Notes: generated from the sequence alone by a model not told the origin. A stretch of DNA of 64,000 bases from Hericium rajendrae (GCA_033439255.1 CM065879.1:4718501-4782500), one strand, 5' to 3'. Positions 33,866 through 46,769 are shown, counted from the first letter of the stretch. Translations and numbers: made by a program.

Positions 33866-36800
33866 TTACACTCCGAAGTCTACGAGTTCCTTCTTCGCCA
33901 TCTCCAGTGTCTTCTGGCGCGCGCTGATGATCTCACGCTGATGCGCCGCGGATGGATCATCCGCCAGGTACCGGAAAAGCGCTCCTGCGCGTCTGCCGAA
34001 CTCGGCGCCAGCCTTTCCACAAGGAACGCATGCAAGTCCTCCGCAACCCTAGCACGGAAACAATGAGACAAACGGCCGTCCATAAATACAAGCAGACTCA
34101 CGGTCTGACCAACAATGTATCAATAAGAATCGGAATGTTGTCGCGTTGCCTCTGAAGGACAGTCAGCACACGAAACAAGGATAGTTGGGAAGGAGCGCAC
34201 GGTGTATACGACGTCGAAGAACGTCCTGACCTGCGCCATCACCCGCATCTCGGTCTCGTATTCGTCAGGCTTGCGCAGCTTTCCGAGGTCCTCCTCCGTC
34301 AGGCCCTCGAAGCCCGCCTGCTCCAGCATCGCCAGCGCCTGCTGAACCGCCTCAGGCTTCATCTGCTGCGCCGGCGACTGTGGCGCACTTGGCGGCGTCG
34401 GCTGCGGGGCAGCGGCGGTTTTAGCCTTGGCTGGGGCCGAGTCGCTCTGAGGAGATTTCTTGATGCCGAATGTAAATGCTGAGATCGGCGGGTCAGCTGC
34501 GGTAATGGGCGTCGCCGTTCCAGGGCTTGGGGCAGTTGAACTGAAATTGAAGGGGTTACGCGGCGACGCTTCTTTAGCGCGCGCGTCCTTGTACCGGGCG
34601 AACCACTTTGCTTCGCGCGAGCGCATGAAAGGCTCGCCCTGCGTGTATGGATGGCGCTCGCCTTTCAGAAGGATAACCTCGATGGCCTTCTGACAGCTGG
34701 CGAAGTGCTTTTGAATAAGGTCGAGTGTCCATTGCCTGTACGTGCGATATTGATGAGCGGACGAGAAGCCTCGTAAAAGGAGACTTACCGAAGCTGTGCA
34801 TGCATTGCTGGCCATGGGCCGAACCGTTTCTCAACGCAGCTGAGCACGTAACGCGTGGTGATGTCCCGAACGGCCGTAGCGCAGCACTCGGCGATGGTAG
34901 GCCAATCATCTTGGAACTGCTTAATGAGCTTGACCTTTGCGCGGAAGGGCACGTTATCCACGAGTTCCCTTGTGATAGATCTGTCATCGCGTGAGTCGTG
35001 CACGTATACTCAGGGAGTGAATACGTACTTGAAGATCTTGTCTTTCATATCATCGAGATAAACAGCCTCGACTGCAGGTTTCACATGGTCAACAGGGTCG
35101 TCCTCGTCGCGGGTATCTTCAAGGAAATTTTTGAATTCGTTCGAATGCGCATTGATCCTCAGAAAGGGCCTGAACTCGGGCATCGTAGCATGTAAGGCCT
35201 TCTTGAACTCGACGAATTGTGCGTTATTGTCTTGGACAAGGCCTTCAGAGCCTATACCTCCTTCGACAAATGAATTCACGTCCTCCTTCAACTGCACGAG
35301 AAGACTGATGAACGAGTTCGTTCAGTGAGAATGTACAAGTCGTTGAGGGCGCAAAGACAGCTTACACATGAGAAGCATACTCCACGGGATTGGGTATTTC
35401 GGCAGGAAGCCTTGCGAGGTCTGCTTCGCATTGCATTAGAAGCCTTTGTCGTCTGCTCGCTAAGAGCAGGCAATCTTCGAGACCATCTTTAGCATTATGA
35501 TCTAGAATGGGACTTGAACGGATACGCACGACTCCCGGATGGCTTTTTCGAGCAGCGGGCTCAGCATGTCGACCAGATTCTTGTTTCCAAAGCGGTGCTT
35601 CTGCGTCGACGATAACCACGGCTCCGTGGTTGAGAAGTATCGCATCTCAGCCTCGCGAGCTTTTTCGGGAGTTACACCGCCCTCCCGCTCGTCGTCATCA
35701 GGCTGGCGTGTGCAGTAATAGCCATGGAGCAGGGGCTTCGCGCGGCCTTCAAGGACGTCGAGCCAGATCCCGCGTGACTTGGATCCTTTGCTAACGACAT
35801 CAGGTTTTGTCAAGACACCTAATTATTCGGTGAAGATGCATCAGGAAGTTTGTGTTGATCGGAGGTTTCATGGCGACGTACATATAGTCCTTTTGCCCTC
35901 AGGATCGGCCTGTCGTGCCAGCGTAAGGGCCTTCTGATTGTCGATATCATCTTAGATGAGAGGACAATCAATCGTAGACCACAACATCATTGAAAAGATA
36001 ATCCATACCAGTCATAGGAATGGTGACCAAAATCAGCGAGTTGCCCTTGATACGCTCGACGACAAGATTCTCAACAAGCTTCACAAGCTCCGGTTTATCC
36101 GCGACCTGAATGAGCCCTATCGCAATTTATTATCAGCTTTACGATGCCGCATGCGAGCCCGTGAAAGTACGAAGTCTTACCAGGAAGATCGACGAACGAT
36201 AGATCAACGAGATCGGGACCTTCGATCTGTACGCAGACAACGTTGCGCGAGAAGGACAACTTCGGCTTGTCCGGCTTAATGGAGAGTCTTAATTGGTCAA
36301 CGGACATGTCCAAGAAGTTCCGCGGCTCTATCCAGGGCTGCAGCACCGCTGCCGCTGCCGCACGCAGACGATGCTCAACATCGTCGGGATTGGTAATGGG
36401 ATCGCCGAACTGCTCCACCTTGACTTCTGACTGTAGCAGCATGAGCGATAGATCTCGTCATCACGGTTCCAACGCACCTTCCGTTTGCCATCCAGCCTAT
36501 ATTCCGATCGGATGGAGACGCGGCATGTCCAAGGCCCAATTGACGATGACAACTGTATCTCGAAGGGGCTGCGCGTGCACGTCCCGCTGTCTCGAGGTAC
36601 TTTGATCTGAAAGAGACTGCTAAGTCACGGCACATCTCCAGAAGAAAAAGCAGCGCTCACGCCTGATATCGCCTCGACGACACTACTCTTTCCTATGAGA
36701 AATGCGTCCGTCAGATTTTGACAAGACACAGGCGCTTATTTTAAAATATTATTTACGTACCAGCCGATTGGTTGCCGATAGCAACGACAGACGGGATGTC

Positions 36801-37053
36801 GACTACGGCATGTGCGCTATACCATATTTCAAAGTCAGTGCACGATATCGAGTCCCAAAATCCAAAACGCAGCGCACCCAACGGCGAAGAGCTTCGTTTG
36901 AAGCTTCACCAAATTTTTGCGCGCCTGTGCATATCGGGAATGGAGCAAATTCGAGGAAGCTTGTCGCTCTTCGTTGATGGAAGTGTCATTGGACTCTACT
37001 GCTATGCCACGTGTTGCGACTGAGATAAAGAGAGAAACCTCTAGATGGGACAT
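33866..37053 (-). CDS. Dynamin/Mx-like large GTPase 2 (two apparent frameshifts)
   Basis: Minus-strand paralogue of the genes at 24261 and 41235. The N-terminus reads SRYAQARKNLVKLQTKLFAV; the G1 motif AIGNQSAGKSSVVEAISG is split by an intron; G3 is VDLSFVDLPG; G4 is GVLTKPDVVSKGSKSRGIWL. The stalk includes STQKHRFGNKNLVDMLSPLL and ITRELVDNVPFRAKVKLIKQ. A proline/alanine-rich insert (AAAPQPTPPSAPQSPAQQ) precedes KLRKPDEYETEMRVMAQVRT, and the GED ends ARQKTLEMAKKELVDFGV at 33866. The frame shifts near 35425 (after SEQTT, before LMQCEADLARLPAEI) and near 33973 (before RYLADDPSAAHQREI). The first could instead be an acceptor at cgacaaag that lies further downstream. The start is uncertain. Confidence 0.8.
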
Positions 37054-37842
37054 GTGGGGGTAGAACGCAGACTTGTATTTGCAGCCAACTCGTAGCCGAC
37101 CGATTTATATTCGGCAAGCAGATGTACGTCAGCCAGATGGGAACAAAGCCATTGCATACTGAATTTTCAAAGGGACAAGAGCTGGTAAATAGGTAATTGG
37201 CGTGTCGTCTTGGGACATTGTTCTGTTTGCGAGAAACACGTTTCGTATCTTTGTACGATCAAAGTTCATCGACGAAGATCTATGCAGTGCAGTGGAATCT
37301 GGATTGAAGCTCCGCGTCATTGAGGAACGGCAAGAGCCGCAAAGTCTCGTGTAGCCGATATCCTGGCGCTTACTCTGTCACAACAATCGATCCACGTTCA
37401 ATGTTCATGTCCAGTGAACTGAAACTCCCGAATTCCTACATAACAGTGCTGTATTGAAGAGCACTGATAGTGTCAGCTCATCTGGCTATGCTCCACTCAG
37501 TCAGCATGAGGCCACCACGTTGTAACACTTCCTTCTCGAGTCATCAGCGGTGTATAAGGTACGTACAAAAGCGACTTGCATGTGCATGGTCGCTGCAGCC
37601 TGCAGTGCACCATGATTGAGCATGAGGCGTTCTACCAGCTTCTTCAGAAGAGAATTACTTATTTCGTATCCAGGATAGAGGAAGACCGAATGCAGCCTCT
37701 GATCTGGACCGGATCCTTGTCTAACAGATTCTGCTTCTCCCAGCGCGACAGTCCCGAATCGAGAATGCCTGAGCTAAGGTCAGAACAGCGTCCCCAAAAC
37801 TAGCATTTCACTTATTTCTATCATGTCAGCGATGAGTATCTG

Positions 37843-38560
37843 ATGCCCTTCACCGAAGAATTTCGGCGGAAAATAGAACAGACGATGGCGTTCGGCTGGC
37901 TCGTCGACGAGAACAAACTCTGCCGCATCGCTCTCACGTCCGACGGCAATTACCACGGGCTGGTCAAGTGGACGAAAGAGTACGAGGACGAGCGGAGGAC
38001 GTCCAACCGGTGGTCAGACGAGAAAATACTGATGGAGAAGACGTCCGACCTTCACGAGGCCATATACATGGAGATGCATGATATCAAATGGCGATACACC
38101 CGTCCAGGCTCGGCCCTCTCCGACCTCTCGTTCAGAGTCTGGATCGGCGACGAGGACGGGAAGCCTAAGAAGCATTTTTGCTGGACGTTCACGCCGTTTG
38201 GGCCCAATAGCATACAGCGCGCGGTGGTGGGCGACGACGCGGTGCGCTGCGCTGCGCTGGCGCAGTTTCGCCGAGACGCGGGCGTCGATCCGTCCGAGAA
38301 GGCGAATTTCTGGTTTCATGTGAAAACATTCCCAAACGGGAACGTCGAGGTCGAGAGGGAAGACGCAGATTGCGAGAAGATCCTGAAGCCTTTGCTGTTC
38401 TTGGATCCAGGCTACGGACTAGATGGTACTGGCGCTGATCAGGCCGCACGGTCGCGGTAAGTCCGCATGACGCATTTTCTCTGCCGCACGTGTCCTGACG
38501 CTGAGGTTCTCTGCCATATCCAGGGCTACGTTTGCACAAAGCATTCCGTACGACCGATGA
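37843..38560 (+). CDS. Unrecognised protein, about 218 residues
   Basis: Start at ATG 37843 (MPFTEEFRRKIEQTMAFGWL). The first exon ends at a perfect GTAAGT donor near 38458; the next exon (from about 38524) adds ATFAQSIPYDR and a stop at 38560. The protein is mixed charged and aromatic (VKWTKEYEDERRTSNRWSD, LSFRVWIGDEDGKPKKHF, CWTFTPFGPNSIQRAVVGDD) and looks globular, without signal peptide or membrane segment. No known family was recognised. It sits between dynamin 2 and a UBE2S-like gene. Confidence 0.6.
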
Positions 38561-38940
38561 CGTGGTTGAGGCGTCAGTTCTTGGACCGTACCGCCTCTAA
38601 ATGTCCACAAATGATGTCGATGCTCTTGAAGCCGAGCGATACCGAATAGTGAACGGAAAGGCGTGCTTATAGTATTAAAACAACATTTCCAAAGCGACAG
38701 AGCAACTGACACGACATGGGACTATCATGGCATAGCGTTCGACATAAAATTATAGAAAAGGCAATGCCACGGTGTTGATGACAGTACGAGTAGATGAATC
38801 GAAAGAAAGAAAACATATACAGACGTGAACAAAATGTAAGAAACAAACGAAACATGTTCCGATGAAATCCATGACCCCACCTTACCCTACACACCAACAC
38901 CTTATATCAGCGCACACACCCACGTCTCCCAGCCGCGACA

Positions 38941-40083
38941 CTACAGCCGCTTGAGCGCCTTTTTCCGCTTCTGCCCGTCCGCCGCCGCGGCACCGCCGGT
39001 CCCCGCGGTCCGCTTGACCGCCTTGCTCGCCGGCGGCAGGCGCAGCGCCGAGCGCGACGTTCGAGTCGGCGGTGCCGAGCGGCGCGGGCGACGAGAGGCG
39101 CTCCTTGTTCCCGTCCTTCGAGTTCTCGGAGCTGAGCGCGGGCGACGCGTTGTTCGACGGCGAGCGGTGCAGCGGCTGCGCGGGCGACGTCGGGACGCTC
39201 GTTTTGTGCGCGAGGAGCGGCGCGGAGGCGGAGGTCGCGAGGCTCGTGGCGGAGAGGGAGGACGTGGACGCGAGGGGCGCGGGCGGGTCTGTGGGCGCGC
39301 TTGTTGCTGCTGCTGCGGGCGTCGCGAATTCGGGTGGGGGACCTGCGGACGGACGGAACATGAGGAACGTGGTGCGGGTGAGGGGGCGTGTATGTACCTT
39401 TGGTGTCGCGTGCACGCTCGTGACCATGCGTGCGCGCTCGCAATATGAGTTCCAGTCCTCCTGCACGAGGCGGCCGGCTTCCTCATCGAGCGCGGAGTCC
39501 GGATTCGGGTAGATGAGGAGGCACTTGACCGTGACGAGGATGTGGCCAATGCCATATGACGGATTCCAGTCTTTCTTGAGCGTGGACACGCAAATCTCGC
39601 CCTGGGGCGACACATTTGGATGGAAGATTTTGGTGATGAACCAGCCTGCGTGAGAGGGGCGTGAGCACGCGCAGCGCGACACGCAAACGACACGTACACT
39701 TCGGTGGCGCGGCGGGGAACTCCTCTGTGAACTTGAACTTGACTTTGAAGTAGCCACCGGCGTAGGGCGTGCCCTCTGCGATTCCAAAGCAAAACACGCG
39801 CCCAGTCAGCCGCCCGTCCACACGCGTATTCGACCAAATTTGCCCCTGCGAGCAAGACGCGTCCAGAAAGATGCTGACCTGGGCCCTCGATAATTCCTGT
39901 CACGTCGAGCATGTTGTCTTCGTTCGTGACGACGCGCACGCCCTCAGGGGGATTAGACCTAAGCTCCGCGAGTTCGCGCATGACCCGGCGAACAACAGTC
40001 GGTGCAACGCTCTATAAGCAGATATTCCGGGAGATAAGCATGCGGGTAACACCCCAGATCATATAATCGCGAGAACTGACCAT
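38941..40083 (-). CDS. UBE2S-like ubiquitin-conjugating enzyme E2
   Basis: The E2 fold is spread over several exons: [77 protein letters not shown] (active-site Cys in GEICV), [20 protein letters not shown] and [20 protein letters not shown]. This order and the NPDSALNEEAGRL-type signature match UBE2S/E2-EPF, which extends K11-linked chains on APC/C substrates. Splicing of the last 55-nt intron leads to a frame ending [11 protein letters not shown]; the basic tail ending in RL resembles the UBE2S tail that docks on APC/C. The start ATG seems to stand alone in exon 1 (40083), joined to SVAPTVVRR. The linker is open in two frames (see findings). Confidence 0.85.
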
Positions 40084-41234
40084 GTTTGAAGAATGAGATG
40101 GGGAGAGAGGAGGGGATGCAGTAGGGAAGTGGACAAGTTGAACTTTGGAACGAGATGGCAGGCGTTGCAGGAACCACGCCGTTGGCTTCTGACTGAGCCG
40201 AGCCACCGCCCGATTCCATCTCCGCTCCGACGCGGCACGTGAGCAGTGTGGCGCTTAACCTCGCTTAACGCGCGTCGCGTCCCCCGAGTCGCGTCCACCG
40301 TCGGCCTTCACCTGAGCCTCGTTTCTAAAGTCCACACTGACTTTGAAATAGTAGGCTGCTTTATGTTTTTGGATGGCTTGTGGACTCACTGGAATATTGA
40401 CATAGGTATCACGCCGTGATGTGGACCGAAAGGGGCGTCTTACGGCCTTCGGCGACGGACACGTTGTACTTCTGGAAAATTTCGATGACAGAACCGTACG
40501 TGACCATCGTGAAGATGACTTCACATGTGCATCATAGCATATATGATGCATGAGACGCCACGAGACATTCCCCACATCTCTAGCTGATTGCCATATTCAA
40601 CAAGATTTCTGGAGCACCGACTCGATGCACGTCTCGAAGGTCATTTTCGGACAATTTGGTTACTAGGGCGCTAGAGCGTGCGACTTTCGATGAAGACCAT
40701 CGGCTCTCGGAAAAGTTCATGGCTCGCAGGCGCCCCGGATCTTGCCCGACGCCGAACGCCGTCTGCCTAGTGACCACACCGTGACTTTCCAGATTGTCTT
40801 CAGCCTCACATCGTCCTAGCTTCTGGCTATGAAGATTTGCATGCATCGTGAATTAGGATCCCGGACATCATAAATGGATATGGATCAACTAACTTGAAGT
40901 TTTAGGTCCTCTATTACCATGACATGGAATGGTGGAGGATTCTCGATACAGGCAAAAGACTGGTACGCATATACATCACGTATTGTGGTAAATCGTCTTG
41001 TCCATTACTCGTTGAAATATTACGATGGAAGATGACTTGCGTTGAAGCTCAAGATCGGCGCACTTAGTGCAACTCGACATCTCCTTCATCTTGATAGAAG
41101 ACGCAGGAACGTGGTCCGCAGCAAGAACTGCAGTCTACCTCGTGTTACTTGCAAATATAAGTCCCTCACCCCGAGAACTCGTCTACTTACCAAGAGTCTA
41201 CCATCGTCTCCTTCCACCCCCGACTCGTTGCACG
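40084..41234. other. Intergenic stretch with a weak coding remnant
   Basis: No full gene was seen. A minus-strand stretch near 40415-40510 reads MVTYGSVIEIFQKYNVSVAE and then GRKTPLSVHITA before a stop. It looks protein-like but has no recognisable family and no clear partner exons. Confidence 0.35.
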
Positions 41235-44200
41235 ATGCCCACCTCCACCTCCACCACCGTCCCCATCCGCATGCCTGAGCAGCCCACGCAACTAGCTACC
41301 AGCAAGTATGCGCAGAGCCGCAAAGCCCTTATTCAACTCGCGCAGAAACTTGTAGGTATTGGGTGCGTCTATGAATGCGTTTTCCTCTAAATACATTTAC
41401 TGATTATGTCCGGTACTCAACTGGATAGTGCTCAGGCAGTCATAGATATACCCCGTATCCTCGTCCTCGGTGCTCAATCTGCAGGTTTGTGGGAACGCGT
41501 CCTCTAGATGGCTAATTTATTGACATTTTTTTTTACCACCGTCAAGGGAAGAGTAGTGTCGTCGAAGCAGTATCTGGAGTAAGTGTCGTATTCTGTGGCA
41601 ACGTCTCTGGCAACGTACTTCAGCGTTAACTCCACACATATCGACAGGTTAATGTACCACGCGATGCCGGGACATGCACGAGATGTCCTATGGAATGCCG
41701 AATGGCGTCCTCAGACAAGTCGTGGTCCTGCCAGATTTCAATTCGTTGGGAATACGAAGCAGATCACAAGAAAAAGGCACCTCATCCCCTCTCCGTCTCC
41801 GAGTAGAATGCTGACTTTCGGGCGTAGCGAGACGTCACCGAAGTGCCGTTCGGCGATCTTATCACGGACCCGAGCACAGTCGAGCTTATGCTGCGCCGCG
41901 CTCAAGCTGCAGTCCTGAATCCTCATGTAGCATCACATGAGTTTTTGAGCATGAGTGTGGAGCAGCTCAAAAGGGGCATCAATTCGAGTGTGAAGCCTTT
42001 GGCCTTCTCAAAGAATGTCGTGTGCATGGATCTTCAGGGACCGGACCTCGTGGATCTCTCATTCATTGACCTTCCTGGCATGTCATTTGGTTCGGTTTCT
42101 CGGTTATTGTTTCTCATCTCTTCGATTGCAGGTCTCATTCAGGTAGCCGATGATCCTACCCTGCCACAACTTGTCGAGCAGCTTGTTGTGGATCATATCA
42201 AGGGGAACTCCCTCATCTTGGTCACAGTGCCTATGACAGGTATGTTATTGAGTTCTTTCAATGCGACGCCTTCTCACGATTAGTGCTCCAGACGATTTGG
42301 ATAATCAGCGTGCTCTGACACTCGCAAGGCAAGCAGACCCAGAGGGCAAGCGAACAATAGGTACTTTCTTTCGCTCCATCTATTGTACTCGTCGCAAACA
42401 ACTCGGACAGGTGTGATCACGAAGGCTGACGTCGTCGGCGCGGGCTCGAAATCCCGCAACCTCTACCTCGATGTCATTGAAGGACGCAGCAAGAGCCTGC
42501 TCCATGGCTACTACTGCACCGTATCTCCAGATGACAAGGACAGGGAGAAGGGCGTTACACACGCCCAGGCTCGCCAGGCCGAGGCCAATTATTTCGAGAC
42601 GACCGAGCCGTGGTCGACGTCTCGCGGAAGAACCATTTCGGGATCAAGAACTTGCTGGCGACTCTAAGTCCGTTGCTTGAAAGGGTTATCAGGGATCGGT
42701 GCGTCATCTATCTTTATATCTATCGACCTTCGACAAATGAAGTTTGATTTGGAACATTGCAGATTGCCCACACTTCGCGAGCAAACGACAAAGCATCTTA
42801 AAGAGTGTGAAACAGAACTGTCGGGTATGGCGGAGGAGATCACTGGGGAACCTGGGGCCTATACACTGGGGTAAGCCGCGCGTTTGATGCCTATATTGCC
42901 CTGCCATTGATGATTTGTCCAGTCTTGTTTCCTCGTTCTGTAAAGACATCGCACAGTACGTTGAGGGCACTCGCGCGCATGAGGCGCTCATCCAGTCGCA
43001 CCGCGAAGCCTATACCAAGTTCAGAACCGCGATCCGTACAACGGCGCCCGACTTTAGGCCATATTGCCGGAGTGAAAAGAACACCAGCTGGGGCAAAGGC
43101 GACGAAAGTGAGGACGACGATGACGATTCAACGTTCTTCGCAGGATCGACCAGCAAAGCGGTGTATCTAGACGACATGAAAAAACACATAGACAGGTGGC
43201 ATCGTTTCTCTATGTGTTGGCTCGCTTTCTAACAGGCGGTTCGTAGCTCGAGAACACGGGAGCTGCCGAACGATGTGCCCTTTACGGCGAAAGTGAAGCT
43301 GATTGGCAAATTTCAGGAGACTTGGAAGACGGCAGCAGAAACCTGCTTCGATGAAATTTGCCAAGGAATGCTCAAAACCTGCTTGAAAGTGTCAAAAATC
43401 ATTCATTCGATCGGTGGGACCAGCTGTATGCCCAAGTCCGGTCAGTCGCGTATCGGTCACCTATTTCAGAATGTCTAACTTATCTGCTGTTCGCCTGAAG
43501 GGCTTGCATCCACCATCTAGTCGAACAGCATCAACAGCGTTGTCAGCTTTTCATCGATGCTGCCCTGCAGGCTGAGGGCACACCTTTTACGCAGAATGAA
43601 CATTACCTGAGCTCATGCAATGATAAATGGCTCGCGAAGTACAAAGACAGTCGTGCGCAGGGCACGAGCTCCAATCAATGGCCCAATGGAACATTTTCCT
43701 TTTCGCATCCCCAGGGGTCAAGCACAAAGTCTCCACAAAAAGGGTCTGCACCGCCACCTCGCAGTTCGACGGAGAACTATGTAGCTGAGGCTCTATCGTA
43801 TCTTGCCAAAATCGGGTACGAGGGCCTGGTTGCGGAAGATCTGGGCAGATTGCGGAAGCCTGACGAATATGAGACAGAGCTGCAAGTCATGGCAGAGGTC
43901 CGAGCTACTTTCAGGTTTCGTATAAGGTACGTTGCTGCCTTATATTGCCACTGTTCTACATGCTGAAATTTATACACTAGCGCATCATTGACTATGTGCC
44001 AATGTTCATCGATCTGATATTCGTCAAAGGGTGAGTATTGTTGCAAAATCTTGTGATTCTCGATAGGTGCTGATGCGTGGTTTACAACGTTTTCAGAATC
44101 ATGGAAGATCTAGAGTCCTTCCTTATCAATAAGTTAGGTCTTGTCGGCCCAGGCGCGCCAGAACGCTGCGCCAGATACCTCGCAGAAGATCCAGATGTCG

Positions 44201-44286
44201 CTGCCCAGCGCGAAGAGGTCGTTGGACGGAAGAAGACACTGGAAAGCGTCAAGAAAGAGCTGGATAGTTTTGGGATGTCATTGTAG
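41235..44286 (+). CDS. Dynamin/Mx-like large GTPase 3 (two apparent frameshifts, one GC-AG intron)
   Basis: Start at ATG 41235 (MPTSTSTTVPIRMPEQPTQL). Motifs: G1 LGAQSAGKSSVVEAVSG across an intron; VPRDAGTCTRCPMECRM; G3 VDLSFIDLPG; a G4-type GVITKADVVGAGSKSRNLYL, where Ala replaces Pro of the paralogues' TKPD. Stalk: HFGIKNLLATLSPLLERVIR; GED: RYLAEDPDVAAQREEVVGRK ... KKELDSFGMSL, stop at 44286. The intron at 41777-41827 has a GC donor (AAG then GCACCT) and is supported by the KRDVTEVPFG join, which matches dynamin 1 (KRDVVEIPFG). The frame slips near 42618 (before RKNHFGIKNLL) and near 43908 (before YFQVSYK). The GTPase family is clear; whether this copy is functional is not. Confidence 0.83.
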
Positions 44287-44484
44287 ATTGTCGCATGATA
44301 TGTTGTTACGATCCTTCCAGGGCTGGCAGCTCACATACAGTTATGTATGTTCTGATATGTATGGTCTGATACTGTACTATAGTCGTGATGTAGATTGTTT
44401 TAAAAAATACATGAAAGCGACGGGGTAAAGGAATAAGAAACCACAAACAATGAGGCAAGATAGTATCATTTGTCATACAGGGTT

Positions 44485-46769
44485 CTATGCAAACTGAAGC
44501 CGAAGATTACTTATGTCCGTAGATATCTGTGAGAACGAAGGTCGGTAGGACGCGTCGTGGTTCCAGCATGCATCCAAAATACTTCGCAGCCTGGTATCGC
44601 TAGCAAGGCTGCTCGATGATAGCGGCGGACGTCCATGCTCTACTGTAGCTGGGTTCAACATAGGGACTTCAAGCAAGAAAGACAAGCAATTACCTAGTAC
44701 TTTATGTCGAACGGCCGCATCGTCCAGGAGAGGCCACGGCAAAGACCCTTTGGTCAGCATCTCGGCGCAGGTAATGGCAAATGCGTAAACATCGATTTGT
44801 TGGGTCATGGCGTCAGCCCCGTTCAGGAGCTCCGGAGCCTGCCATCTCAAGGTTCCACCTGTCCGAGAGTCAATTGTCAAAAGTCGCTGTGAAGATGGAT
44901 ATTGACGCACGCGATACTGGCATCCGGGACAGACGGTAGACTTCGGACTTGAGCTCGCTTTGGCCGAAGTCCGTGATGACGCAGCGGAAGATGTCATCAA
45001 CAAGAACGTTGACCGCCTGGGATATGAGAGCATTAGCTTTCAGACAAGGTTCAAGGAAACCGAAGAACGAACCTTCAGATCTCCATGAAGGATCTCACGC
45101 TCATGCAAATAAGTCATACCGGATGCAATCTCATGAATCATTTGCAGTGCGACGTCATTTTCAGAGCTGGCAAACTTTTGAGATACTTGACTAAATTTCC
45201 ATTCTTGTAGTACGGGCTGACGAAAAACCATGGAGGATCACTCGACGTCGAGGATGCCCCGAGCAGCTGCAGGATATTCGGATGCGACAGCCTTTTCCAC
45301 AGATCAGCCTCATGGAACGAAGAGTTCCCGAGGCGTTGCATCTGCCAACATCTTGATCGCAACCGTCCGGTTTCGCCAGGTGCCCTTGTACACGTTGCTG
45401 AAGAAACCGACTCCGATTCTCTGGTCAACGTCGATTTCATACCGCGTGATTGTCCAGTTGGGCAGATTGGGTTGATCACCTTGTTGGAGCGTGAGCCGTC
45501 GAAGAGACTCGATACCGTTCTCCATGAATCGACGATCAAGGTCGACTTCTTGGTGTCTCGGACGAGCAATGCCTATTCTTCCGAGTAGCGACGTTCGTTT
45601 CCGGGTATTCCTGGATTCTCTGCCTCCAGTCTGATCATGCTCGACAACGTAGTCATTCAAAGTACGCTCGAGGGCTTGCATTGCCTCTGGCATCTCGTCT
45701 CGTCCAACTTGCAGAATCTCCACCATCGCGACGTCATCGTTTGCCTGGACGGCTGCACGGAGAAGCTGCCGAAGCTCAGCTAGGTCTTGATTCCTGTCCT
45801 TTCTTGTTCTGTTCCATGCGAATCTCCTCAAGATTCTCCTGAATCTAATGGGCTCAGTTGTCAGATCGAGGTAGATAAACGTAAACGTGGTACGTACTTT
45901 GTGCTTGGACGTGAGCGAGTGCCTCCGTAAGCTGAGGAACGCAGATGAGTTGTGCTGAATGAGTTTCAGGGTTCGAATTTGAATGGAGAGCTACGAAGCA
46001 TCCTTGGATGAGGACAGATAACACATTGAGGATTCAAATTTGCTCACCCCGAACATCCCGAGGGCCTCAGAGAGGGACTTGTCGCATTGTGTAATGTCCC
46101 CAAGCACTTTTTCTCGTCCGAGGAACCGCTTGAGAAAAGGCATATCCATCTGCTTCCGCAGAAAAACAAGAACCTCGGTGAAAGATCTACGGATAGTCAG
46201 CTCTGAGCCAATTAGAGGCGAAAGATGAACGTCTGCCTACTCGTGCAGTTTATCGATCGGCGCTTTCAGTTCCTCGGTCACGGCTAATCCGGCGCTGACA
46301 GCTTCCTCGCGAACGGAAGTCAGAATGCTCGCGCAGCGCTCAGTCAACCGTAAACACGAAGACCGATTGGACTGAGCATGACCAGCAGTATGGTAAGAGA
46401 TTCAAACGTCGTAACACATTCCAATGGCTCACCTGCACTTTCTCGAATGCGCTCCATATTTCCAGAAGAATGTGACCTGCAGGGGCGAGGCCGGGAATGG
46501 GCGCAAAATCCAGGAGGTCAACGCCGACGGTGAGGCCTCATGGGTGATCTCCACTGCCGTTCCTAATACAGATGCAGCGGCACGCGTGACGCGCTATACT
46601 TTACAATCAGGGAGGACGGATGCGAGATCTTTAGTCCTAGACGCACCTTACGTGCGTCCGTAATCCGGGCAACCTGCTCCTCCGACAAGCCTCGCTCGCT
46701 TCGTGAAGCGCCGGATCGCGATTCATGACGGCGTACGTTGAAAGTACTCCACCACGTCACCACCGACAT
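44485..46769 (-). CDS. TKL protein kinase with N-terminal helical domain
   Basis: Candidate start at ATG 46769 (MSVVTWWSTFNVRR). After EEQVARITDA comes a helical domain: LTVGVDLLDFAPIPGLAPAG, HILLEIWSAFEKVQ, LRLTERCASILTSVREEAVS, VLVFLRKQMDMPFLKRFL, ALGMFGLSIQIRTLKLIQ. This block is typical of the N-terminus of basidiomycete TKL kinases and resembles NLR/MLKL-type helical bundles. The kinase domain has the glycine loop IGVGFFSNVYKGTW, the lysine VAIKML, LWKRLSHPNILQLLGAS, HGDLKAVNVLVDD, DFG (ITDFGQSEL) and GTLRWQAPELLNGADAMTQQ, so it looks catalytically complete. It ends STDISNLRLQFA at 44485. Its neighbours upstream on the same strand are PAH and WD40 coding regions, which may belong to the same transcript. 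Confidence 0.82.

Noticed and set aside
38951-39512. Plus-strand frames opposite the UBE2S-like linker
   Set aside because: Explained by high GC content over the minus-strand coding exon.
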